Shown here: in pieces, positions 32,530 through 41,288 of the stretch
Numbering within the stretch: position 1 is the first letter of the stretch
Layout of the letters: each line of letters starts with the position of its first letter
Assembly (NCBI RefSeq): GCF_000003605.2
Contig: NW_003151753.1
Span: 206,391 to 247,678 of the forward strand
Direction: 5' to 3'
Length of the DNA: 41,288 nt
DNA from: Saccoglossus kowalevskii
Taxonomy: Eukaryota > Hemichordata > Enteropneusta > Harrimaniidae
Position numbers and translations under genes: made by a program
The notes under the pieces: generated by a model
Databases searched by the model: none
What the model was told of the DNA's origin: nothing
The model's input: the letters and a program-made list of their open reading frames with translations, nothing else

Positions 32530-34642
32530 CAATGATAATGACACTTGTTCTTCACAGGTACCTAAGTTATTCAATCCTCAGATTGAGATGACAAATAAAT
32601 TACAAAAAAGGGAATGCACTTTTAGAGGTTAAGTTGGCACAGTTACTCAACCTCAAGATAGAGATAAACTGTGAATAAGGAAAAGCCCTTTGTGTGTTGG
32701 GGGGGCACATTTAAATATAGAGGTAGTGACAACAAATAAATTGTGGGTATTGCGAAAAGCATTATCTTAATTTTCTGTAAAACAGCTTGTTTATGTTAGA
32801 ACAAAGTACTCTTCGGTACTAGATATTTTCAAGAGTGTCAGTAAAATTTTCGCAGCATCTTTGAAGTTTGCATATATACATTCACATTCAGTGTTCTCAC
32901 CAGTAATGGAACAGTTGCCTCATGATGAATATTTTTGTAGCAAACTCTGAAGCAAGCTGTCTCACAAAACAGGAAGGAAATACAAGTAGAATGGGATTTA
33001 AATGAAACAACCTTGTTTTCATATCCAGTACTCAGCTACCCTTACAACAGACAGTTCCAGGAATTGAGCATTTGGGAATTAGACAATACAGAGAACAGAA
33101 TACTTCATGTCTCTGCCTCAAGTCACACATCGATGGGTAATTGTCTCATTCTTAATTCATGCAACAATTCTTCCCACATGTTTACATTCTGAATGCATTT
33201 ATTAAAACAAATTAAATGTAAAGGTTTTAATTTACAAGAAATGCAAATAGAAACATATTTAAATTGCGGGTAAAATTTGTATGGCTTTTAATGTGATAAC
33301 GAAAGACAATACCATGAGATACATTTTTATGGGATCTTCAATACAATTTATCACTCATTCTATAACCAGGACTGACATCATGATCGTATCACTATTATAC
33401 CTTGCAATTTACAATTTACACAGTCGTACAATCTGGAAAATTACCGAGATGTATCAAAAGGTCAAAATAAGTTGTACTTGTAATGATTCAGTTCACAGTA
33501 AATACAATTTTTGGTTTTATATGTGCATTTCTATTGAAAATGAGACTTCTGATTGAGCTAAAATGATATATGGTTATACTTATCCCATGGACCGCTGTTC
33601 TCAGTTTAGCTATGAGAGATGAGGTATTATATAACGTGACTATATCATTCACAGTTGTGATACTTCATGTGAAATATCATCTGTTATTTATGAATAAGGT
33701 AAAGGTCAGCATCATTTTAAGTGTGTTCGAACATTGCGCCAAGAAAACAAAACCATGCAGCTGTATTGCTTTTATTGCAGCAACAACTTCAGACAGGATA
33801 ATGATTACTCAAAAGTTGCAACCACAAAATTATCGACTGAATGTATATTTTGAAAAGATATTGATGGAAGGTTACACATTTATATTTTTGTCGATTATCG
33901 ATAACAGATGATGACTGCAACTGAATGTAAATGTGTGTCAACTACTTGGATGTCAGGCCTTATTAGCATAAATTAGCATATAATTCGTAAATGTAGTTCC
34001 AAAAAATTACAAATTCTCTGTCGTTTTGACACTTGGTCATGTGATAAAAGGACATCACCCATTTGTCGAGCTTGTTGATACTTGTGCATCATGGGTAGTC
34101 TACCAAGTCACTCGTACAAATCAGCTTTACGAAAAAGTAATATCAGGAGATAATCTCATAAAGTGATATTTTGTTTTGATCAACATTGTTTTATTCTTCA
34201 TACAGCCTGAAGAAGCAGTACCGTGTAGGTTTGAATAATATCAATAAAAACATTATTATTCACTATAATCATTGATGTGATTTGCATCTTTACAACCCGA
34301 TTATGTTATTTTCCTAATCTTCGTGGAGGTTATCAGAAAAGGGTATGCACTTTAGAAATCCATGTACATTGATATGCAATCCCATTTCATACGAGCTCCA
34401 TAAGCATGCCAATCAAACTAACAGAATGACAATGCCATGAAAGGTCTGATTGTGAGTGAGGTTAAAACAGTGCCAAACACCTATATGTGTAGTATGCCCT
34501 CTACGAAATAGCAAGGACACTAAAAAACACTCATTTTTCTGCTTATAGACTGTCATCTGTGTTAGTATTTCTAAAATACATGACTGTTTTGCGATTATTT
34601 CACAAAATTTCAAATATTGGATATTCATCATATATATCACAC
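32530..34642. other. Unique AT-rich sequence, no gene seen
   Basis: The longest open frame (33570-33911, 113 codons) is hydrophobic-patchy, with no family resemblance I can see and no splice support. A 46-base segment at 32901-32946 has exon-like edges on the minus strand but two open frames. Confidence 0.4.
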
Positions 34643-34888
34643 CAGTTGTAATGTCATTATACTGTAGAATACTTTATTTTCGCTTGGAATTTATTTCCGC
34701 TATTTTCGCTGAAGGAATGATTCAGTGAAAATAAAATCCAGCAAATATACCTTTTTCCTATATTTTAATTTCAACTTGTCAAAAATCTGTGAAAATAAAT
34801 TCCATACAAATCACTAAAAATGTCTTTTCAGCGAAAATTTATTCCAGCTAGAATAAAGTATTTTACAGTATTTCAGTTGTAATGTTAT
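34643..34888. mobile_element. Foldback element, family 5, with 15-base flanking direct repeats
   Basis: The element body 34661-34871 starts ACTGTAGAATACTTTATTTT and ends with the inverted form AATAAAGTATTTTACAGT. Several internal TTTATTTTCGC / GCGAAAATAAA words pair across the middle. Just outside, CAGTTGTAATGTCAT (34643-34657) and CAGTTGTAATGTTAT (34874-34888) are direct repeats matching at 14 of 15 bases. A related copy in the opposite orientation lies at 38065-38263. Confidence 0.8.
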
Positions 34889-35124
34889 ACACATTTATTC
34901 TACAAACATGTAATTCATATAAATTTGTGTGTTCATTTGAGTTAAAAAAAACAGAAATGTGTTCACAACTAATATTTACAAAGAAATTATTAAATAATCA
35001 ACTTTGAAAATCTCAATTCATGCTCTCATCATTGTCTCGCGTTGATTAACATACAGGATTTTATAATAACACATTGCATCATAAATCTGGCAAGCTGGAG
35101 GGTCAATTCAAACATTAATTAATT

Positions 35125-35177
35125 ACCTATCATTCACTAACTTTAGTGATTAATTATATAATTAATTAATGGTAGGT
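35125..35177. repeat. Nested palindrome
   Basis: ACCTATCATT and AATGGTAGGT form outer arms (9 of 10 pairs), with CACTAA-CT-TTAGTG inside and TTAATTA/TAATTAA words between. Possibly a very small inverted-repeat element. Confidence 0.5.
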
Positions 35178-35264
35178 ATTATGAGAAAGTATTACATGTA
35201 CTTTTATGTACTTGCAAATATCTGTATTTATGAAGAAAACCATTGACTTAAATAGGCAGCCTCT

Positions 35265-35496
35265 CGGCTGAGATATCTCTGAAAATATCATCACAAAATG
35301 AACAAATCTGAGATCGATTCACATGAGGTACCTATATGTATAATATCAGAGCCATCAAACTTGCAGTTTTCAACATTCAAAAATGTTACTTTTATCGAAA
35401 AATTACAAAAAGTTGACGCGAACAACGATGGACACCAGACAATTGACAATCACTCATATGATAAGCTCCTCTCGACAAATTCGACAGCGGAGCTAA
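35265..35496. mobile_element. Family 2 element, left-truncated copy
   Basis: It shares with the right half of 16066-16531 the ordered words GATATC, AAATGAACAAATCTGA, GAGGTACCTA, GTTGACG and the right end GACAGCGGAGCTAAAA. The matching left terminal repeat is missing. An open frame of 67 codons (35298-35501) is not shared with the other copy. Confidence 0.55.
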
Positions 35497-36049
35497 AATA
35501 AATATTGATATTGAAATGAAAAAAACTGAGAAAGAAAGGCCTGCCAGGCAAGCTCATTTGCATACTGTTTGGCAGAATCACTTTTCACAAAAAATTCCAT
35601 ACCTAAAAATGAAACATCCCAGCAGTTTTATAAAAGGGATCTACCATAGATGGTCTTAATAGAGTGAGATTTAGAACATAATTTTGCTAACCTTATACTC
35701 ATCAAAATGAAAATAAAACTTAAATAATCAAATTTTATCATTTCTATTAGTCACTAAAAAAAAAGCATGGTTTGTTGTACTTTTCATAGCCAGTATTTAC
35801 TTTGGCTGATATGAATAATCAACATTTGAACTGAGCTGTTATTGCTGTAAAGACTGACACATGCTGTTTTATACTGTGCCACCATTAGCAGCTTAGCAGC
35901 CCCTGGCTACATGGCATGTAGTTTTTTTTATTCAATTTATCATATCAATAACATTTATTACTACATCATTATAAATGATTACTTGCACTGTTGATATGGA
36001 AACATGTTTTTCAAGTGAACAATACTGACAAATTATTCAACAGGCAATA

Positions 36050-36985
36050 TGTAAAATAGTGGAATGAATCTCAACCAATCAAAAAATCACGCATGGAATA
36101 GATGTCAGCCAATCATACTATCATACACACTCAACCAATGGATATTATTGCACTGGCTGTATGTAAATTAGTGGAATCTCAGCCAATCATGAGATTCCAC
36201 ATGGTGACTTGCTCAACCAATGGGTATAATTCTACAAGCTGTATGTAAATTAGTGGAATAGATGTCAGCCAATCACAAGATCATATACGCTCAACCAATG
36301 GATATTATTGCACTGGTTGTATGTAAATTAGTAGAATGAATCTCAGTCAATCACAACATCACATATGGTGACTTACACAATCAATGATTCTTTATTCCAC
36401 TGGCTATATGTAAATTAGTGGAATCTCGGCCAACCACGAGAACACACATTGTGACTTGCTCAACCAATGGGTATAATTCTACAAGCTGTATGTAAATTAG
36501 TGGAATAGATGTCAGCCAATCACAAGATCATATACGCTCAACCAATGGATATTATTGCACTGGTTGTATGTAAATTAGTAGAATGAATCTCAGCCTATCA
36601 CAACATCACATATGGTGACTTGCCCAGCCATAGGATATTATTTTAGTGGCTATATGTAAATTTGTTAAATAAATCTCAGCCAACCACAAGATCCCACATA
36701 ATTTTACAGAGTCTGAGTTTTACTACTGTCTTGTATGTTTGTTTTTGTGAGAGTGAACCCTGAAAAATATGCAAATTAGCATGCAAATTAGTCCGCCATG
36801 CTTGCCTCTGATCCTGGGGAGAACACTGCAGACCATGTGTAAATTAGAAGAATAGATGTCAGCCAATCACAAGATCATACTTTCCCAACCACTGGTTATA
36901 ATTCTCCAGGCTGTATGTAAATTAGTGGAATAGATGTCAGCCAATCACAACACCATATCTGGTGACTTGCTCAACCAATGGGTAT
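36050..36985. repeat. 82-base tandem array rich in CCAAT boxes, with a 246-base higher-order unit
   Basis: TGTATGTAAATTAGTGGAAT and its variants recur about every 78-86 bases from 36050 to 36910, with one diverged gap at 36680-36830. Three units form a block (36158-36402) repeated almost unchanged at 36403-36650. Most units contain two CCAAT pentamers in the same orientation, in contexts AGCCAATCA and AACCAATGG. I count thirteen CCAAT (36075, 36109, 36135, 36183, 36217, 36269, 36295, 36464, 36516, 36542, 36863, 36941, 36975), and all match RRCCAATSR, the NF-Y consensus. Confidence 0.88.
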
Positions 36986-38064
36986 AGACTAAATTTGCAG
37001 TTACCAAATACAAGTCGCAAGAAATTTGAGACAGTAATGTCAATCCAGAAAAACATGGAGACAGAGTGAAGAAAGAAAAAAAAATGGCTGGCAGTTTGAT
37101 CTTGGCAACAAGTCCTGCAATCCACTAATGAATTATCATCATTCAAAGTTGTTATGGTGAAACACCAGGTGCTACATGATTAATAACACTTTATAATTAA
37201 TAAATTAAAATACTTAATAAATTAAGTTGTAAAGATTCTATGATCATTAACTGTTTATTTATGACTTGTGGTTCAACTAATTTAACCCAGTGAATCGTTT
37301 TTTTATCACAATAAATCAGAACCCTCTGGTGGGATAAAGTATTTAATAGTTAGATACAGTACTTATATGATATGAAATGAATATTCAAATCAAATACTTC
37401 TAATGAATGACGTCACAGTATGCAGTGAACACTTGGAAATGTTTGATTGGGTGAAAAGAAATGAGGGAGATTATCACTGTATTAGGGAAACACAAATGCA
37501 TATACACTGTACACGAGGAGTACCATGTTCTTCAGTGTGCCACAAAGCCAGACTGACTAACTTGATTAACAATCATTATCAGTGGTCCTAAGACTAAACT
37601 GAGCCAGCATTGTTATTGGCCGCCATGTTTCCATAAAATACTTGCAATGAATGGAACTCCAGAGCGAGGCTGAATTTGAGGGCGTGCTTTTAAGGTGGCG
37701 TTATTGTTCGCACATGCTAAAACTGTTTCTGTAACGGTGTTGGTTGAGACATGCCATTTAAGAAGCCATGGCGTTGGCTTATTTTGTTCATTCGTGTTTC
37801 ATCATCGGCTCAACTATGAAGCTGGTCCCCAAACTTATGTGAATAAGCAAGTAAAAACAGCCTAAGATGAACACTAATCAGTTCTTTCACAGTCTCACTC
37901 ATTTGCATAGGTATTTCTAGACATGCATGTTTGGTGTTATATTCTGTGATTATATCTCACAATCTTGTATATCTTGCAATATCACGCCAGTAGCATTCTC
38001 TCATCTTATGAACCTTTATTCGTGGCTTTAGCTTTATGTAAATTACTTCTTACTATTTAAATAG
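36986..38064. other. Unique sequence with a GC-richer promoter-like stretch
   Basis: 37600-37830 is GC-richer than its surroundings. An ATG in good context at 37769 opens a short frame, MALAYFVHSCFIIGSTMKL, that stops after 24 codons without a usable donor. A 62-codon frame at 37403-37591 is not supported by splice signals. Confidence 0.35.
37615..37629. promoter_or_regulatory. Reverse CCAAT plus YY1-like site
   Basis: ATTGGCCGCCATGTT joins an inverted CCAAT box to GCCGCCATGTT, which fits the YY1 recognition sequence. Such pairs occur at animal core promoters. No confirmed transcript start or exon is visible next to it. Confidence 0.3.
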
Positions 38065-38263
38065 GAATACTTTATTTTCACTGGAATTAATTTTTGCTGA
38101 ATAGGCTTTTTCGGCGTTTTGCTTGGAATTTATTTTCACTGATTTTTGATGAGTTTAATGTGAAATATAAGAAAAAAAGTATATTCGCTGGATTTTATTT
38201 TCACGGAATCATCCGAAAATAGCGAAAATAAATTCCAAGCAAAAATAAAGTATTCTACAGTAT
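38065..38263. mobile_element. Foldback element, family 5, inverted second copy
   Basis: The left end GAATACTTTATTTTCACTGG and the right end AAAAATAAAGTATTCTACAG are inverted repeats. Internal TTTATTTTCACTG and GCGAAAATAAATTCCAAGC words match the copy at 34661-34871 when read on the other strand. Confidence 0.8.
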
Positions 38264-38478
38264 TGTCTATAAGCCGGTACATAATTTTGCTATACAGTTT
38301 GGCAGACAATGTTAATGTTGACCATATCGGTATGTATTATATATTTCATAACAGCAGCAGTGAAGAATGCCATTATTTTGTAATGATGATAAAACATGTG
38401 CACACAGCCAATAAACAAGTGTGTCCACCAATAGAGAAAGTGGCTGGAAATGCACACATTCTCTCTTACCAAACTTTA

Positions 38479-38493
38479 CCACTTGGGGGCGCT
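38479..38493. promoter_or_regulatory. CTCF-like motif
   Basis: CCACTTGGGGGCGCT differs from the bilaterian CTCF core CCASYAGRKGGCRSY at a single position (T for A at position 6). Isolated G-rich, CpG-containing word in AT-rich DNA. Motif presence only. Confidence 0.3.
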
Positions 38494-38571
38494 ATGCACA
38501 TATATTACCTGGTATGAGTGAAGTGACAAGCACATTGTAAATGGTAATAGTGCAGAGAAATGTCTGTTTAC

Positions 38572-38613
38572 CTGTCTAGACCATTGTCTTTGGGTTCCCA
38601 ACTTTCTTCAATT
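38572..38613 (-). CDS. Weak candidate 42-base microexon on the minus strand
   Basis: On the minus strand the segment follows TTTCTTCTTTGTTTCAG, an excellent acceptor, and is followed by GTAAAC after ACAG. Only one frame is open: one base, then 13 codons IEESWEPKDNGLD, then AG. Length is a multiple of three, as in many cassette microexons. The peptide is charged and protein-like. Against it: no second exon of the same gene is secure, and 42 bases are easily open by chance. Other minus-strand pieces with similar edges (38766-38811, 32901-32946, 23207-23252, 5195-5236) cannot be tied together with confidence. Confidence 0.25.
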
Positions 38614-38619
38614 CTGAAA

Positions 38620-39570
38620 CAAAGAAGAAATTAGCTCAATAAGATTCAATGTTTCAATAATCCTTGACCACATTTTTAAACTGTTATATTATACGCAAAC
38701 ATATTTGGCTTGGTATTTATTGGAAGAGTATGGGCATTAATAATCTAACAGGGATTAAACTTCACGGCAGCAGCAGAGGCCATTGCTTTGTTACCAATGT
38801 TATAATATGTACTAAAAAAATGGGTGCCTTCTCACAACTATGAAGTTCAAGCACTGTTATAGCGTGATATACTGTATGACTGAAGATCAGACCATTATTA
38901 TAGGATGATACAACAGCCCAATAGGGCTTGACATACACATGTCATGTGACTCAGCTGAAAGGAGGACCTCAAATGCGAACAGAAAATCAATCAAACTTCT
39001 GCATATAATGACTGAATTGCTAACCCAAGCTTAGACTACCGATAATAGTTGTTTGAGTTTTATGGTCAGATATCTAAGCCAAGGTGTTAAAAAACAATGT
39101 CGTTAAAACAAGATGACTCATGTTTCCCTACATGAACTCTGTAAAGCATGTCATTATTCTGGACAAGTTTCAAACTATCAGGACATGTTAACGATTGTTA
39201 AAAGGGACAATCACAGCCTAAGCAGGGAGTAGTAAAAGTGATCATATACTATGCTATACCTAAGTTAGCAAATACTTTTAAATCATACATAGAGCTGGAA
39301 TTATGCTGGAAAAATAAGCATTGTCTCCATGGCAACAAAAACTATTTGGAATATATTTATGCACTTTTATCCAAATTAATTAATACAATATTGCATTGGT
39401 TTGACTATATGATAAAATTGAGTAATAAAATAACGAATCCAAAAATAAGAGTGATTCCTGAAAGCAGTTAGCAGGTAATCTCAGAGTACCATACTTAAAA
39501 ATCCCCCAAAACATTGCTTACTTGGAGTTTTGACAACCTGTTGATTGACTGCATTCATAGTAAATCTGAG
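38620..39570. other. Unique sequence, no supported gene
   Basis: 38766-38811 on the minus strand lies between CCCATTTTTTTAG and GTGAAG and has two open frames, so it is not called. No repeats recognised. Confidence 0.35.
39323..39336. promoter_or_regulatory. RFX X-box-like palindrome
   Basis: GTCTCCATGGCAAC matches the DAF-19/RFX X-box GTHNCCATRGHAAC at every position. Target context unknown. Confidence 0.3.
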
Positions 39571-39681
39571 TACTGTAAAATCTGTATTAATGGTAAAAGC
39601 TGTGGCTTCTATTAAAATGCACTAGAGGGGATGCGGCTTCTATTAGAGCATCTCAATTGTTCTAATACAGATTTTACGGTA
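39571..39681. mobile_element. Short inverted-repeat element, family 3, copy 2
   Basis: The left end TACTGTAAAATCTGTATTAA and the right end TAATACAGATTTTACGGTA are inverted repeats. The interior has GGATGCGGCTTCTATTAGAG, the reverse complement of words in the copy at 20437-20626. TA lies at both ends. Confidence 0.8.
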
Positions 39682-40106
39682 TTTCTAAGAGATATCAGCC
39701 AAGATGTGTCTTTATTTAGATAGATTTTACTGTATAAACCCCACTATTTCCAATTTTTCCAAAATTTTTGGCAATGTAACACACAACACTTATGTCTAGT
39801 TTCCTCTAAACTCTCCTGGCAATTTGTCATGCACTGTATGTGACCATGAATTTGTCTTGTTTGAAAAATAGTTAACATGCTACCAATGTGTATATAAAGA
39901 TAAATATACTGAGCATCTCCTTAAAATATCCTATAATCGCAAGAGGCCTAACGGATGAAGAAATAGTGATTCTGTGAGAAAACTGAGATGCTTAGCAAAG
40001 CGTTGAAAACATGTTCATAAATTGATGATATTGATGTTCAGTTGGGCAGTAATAACTTGTGATGAACATAATACAAAATATTGTATCGGTATATCAGTTT
40101 TATTAA

Positions 40107-40508
40107 TCATTTCACCACCGAACTTTCTCACCCAAATTTTTCTGCACATTTTTCTTAATATATTCAATATTTCTGGAAATGAACCCTTAATTTTGGAACC
40201 AACAGACAAAATTTAAGTCAATTTTAGTATTTACTCAATTTTTTTTGTGCTAATTTTCTGAAGGAAAGTGCAGACTATAAATTATTTTGTGAATTTGTGA
40301 TGAAAAGCGGGAACTGGTGGTGAAAAGCGGGAACTGGAGATGAAAAGCGGGAACTGGTGGTGAAAAGCGGGAACTGGTGATGAAAAGCGGGAACTGGTGG
40401 TGAAAAGCGGGAACTGGTGGCGAAAAGCGGGAACTGGTGGTGAAAAGAGGAAACTGGTGGTGAAAAGAGGAAACTGGTGGTGAAAAGAGGAAATTGGTGG
40501 TGAAAAGG
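40107..40508 (+). mobile_element. Family 4 element whose right end expanded into a minisatellite
   Basis: TTAA (40103-40106) precedes a left end with ATTTCACCACCG. The interior words TATTTCTGGAAATGAACCC and CCAACAGACAAAATTT match 29325-29566. The right end GGTGGTGAAAAGG is followed by TTAC. The 20-base unit present 1.4 times in the other copy is present 10.4 times here. Confidence 0.75.
40301..40508 (+). repeat. 20-base minisatellite, 10.4 copies
   Basis: Exact 20-base period of TGAAAAGCGGGAACTGGTGG from 40301. The first seven units carry GCGGGAAC and the last three GAGGAAA(C/T), the last three being closer to the ancestral unit at 29539. A minus-strand frame over it shows a repeated FPLFTTS-like peptide and is a by-product. 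Confidence 0.97.
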
Positions 40509-40512
40509 TTAC

Positions 40513-40984
40513 CGTAATTTTGAGAAGTAAATTATGAACATTATAATTGTAAGAATTGAAAATCCAACATTGCAGAGTCATGATGTATATACATCACGTA
40601 AGAGAACGATATGTATTTACTATAAATAAACAATTCATCGTAATTTCATTAAAATTCAATGATATATAAGATTAAAACATGCATTTTGTATGACTTGATG
40701 AAACTCAAACACTGATTTACTCACGATAAACGATAAAAGAAAAAAGAAAAAAGCAGCAACTATGCAATAAACACTGTCATTGGAAGCAACATGTGGCAAC
40801 ACGAATAGAGCTTTGTCTGCCTTGTATGCCCAGGCCAATAAAATACAAGCCATGCATGGCACAGTCCTTGTTAGTTATCAAATTTAAGATATACAGTTTT
40901 CTTTATAGTAATATAGTTGGAATACAAGTCATTGTCAATGACATGTCCCTGTTTCGTTCATATTTGAGTGACATATACATTCAA
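40513..40984. other. Unique AT-rich sequence, no gene seen
   Basis: A short AAAGAAAA tract at 40735-40752; nothing else noted. Confidence 0.4.
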
Positions 40985-41288
40985 AGCAGATCATGACCGA
41001 AATGCACCTGCATATGTAAACACATTGTGCTAAATCTGAACAAAATCCATCCATGCATGACTGAGATCCGGTTCTGGAATTGTGAAAATACGTGATTTTG
41101 ATGCATTTTCGGCCTTAAAATGGCCATCATTCCGCTATTGTTAAGCAGATCATGAAACAAATGCACATATCTATTTGTGACATGATGTACCATGTGTGTG
41201 TGAAGTTTGAACTTGATCAATCCAGACATGTCTTGGATACGGATCCAGAACTGAATTCTTTAACAAAATGGCCGCCAGTCGGCCATTT
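40985..41288 (+). repeat. GGCC-hairpin family copy, runs off the window
   Basis: Shares with 19600-19970 the blocks CATCCATGCATGAC, GATCCGGTTCTGGAAT, TAAAATGGCCATCATTC, GTGTGAAGTTTGAACTTGAT and ATCCAGACATGTC. It ends with the family's most intact hairpin: AAAATGGCC, 7 bases, GGCCATTTT. The copy is cut by the window edge. Confidence 0.8.

Noticed and set aside
33570..33911. 113-codon plus-strand frame
   Set aside because: Longest frame in unique DNA but within chance for 41 kb; no family resemblance, splice context or composition shift.
36683..36830. Extra units of the 82-base array
   Set aside because: This stretch has no recognisable unit apart from ATGCAAATTAG words; it interrupts the array.
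37769..37843. Short ATG-started signal-peptide-like frame MALAYFVHSC...
   Set aside because: Stops after 24 codons and no donor site lies before the stop.
38461..38520. Possible minus-strand exon with good GTAAGA donor and CATACCAG acceptor
   Set aside because: All three frames contain a stop between the two sites.

Overview
This window looks like AT-rich (about two thirds A+T by eye), non-coding nuclear DNA from an animal, most likely a marine invertebrate. No long open reading frame outside tandem repeats looks like a protein. There are no operons, ribosome binding sites, prokaryotic genes, CRISPR arrays or recognisable viral genes. The content is interspersed repeats, short inverted-repeat elements of MITE type, tandem arrays, and a few exon-like segments with splice signals. 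The density of short inverted-repeat elements and of the palindrome TACATGTA reminds me of mollusc, lancelet or hemichordate genomes, but I cannot name the taxon.

The best gene evidence is a set of three phase-compatible exons on the + strand: 27967-28111, 28510-28578 and a terminal exon at 32396-32471. Together they give a Ser/Asn/His/Pro-rich C-terminal tail ending in a TAA stop, with an AATAAA signal 40 bases further on. I do not recognise the protein. Other exon-like pieces (+ 1455-1518, + 25887-25994, - 23207-23252, - 38572-38613) are much weaker.

Layout: 1-5200 holds small tandem duplications, a TTAA-flanked inverted-repeat element (2084-2385) and otherwise unique sequence. A tRNA-derived SINE sits near 5412-5670, and a degenerate 100-base tandem array at 6115-6835. 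A dispersed family marked by a GGCC hairpin lies at 7955-8610 and recurs at about 2.5, 17.6-18.6, 19.6, 21.6, 30.1 and 41 kb. A 2.8 kb array of a 32-base unit occupies 11263-14090. From 16 to 27 kb there are several inverted-repeat elements, including a 497-base element with 36-base perfect terminal repeats and a TTA target duplication (26227-26723). A compact CpG-rich palindromic patch (27770-27880) lies just upstream of the exon chain. The last intron of that gene carries a second array, with a 102-base higher-order unit (30790-32088). From 34 to 41 kb there are two opposed copies of another inverted-repeat family, an 82-base array full of CCAAT boxes (36050-36985), and an element whose end has expanded into a 20-base minisatellite (40103-40512).

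Both large arrays give long overlapping reading frames only because their units contain no stop codon in one direction. I saw no convincing unknown molecular system. The most informative observations are about repeat birth and architecture, together with the candidate gene tail.
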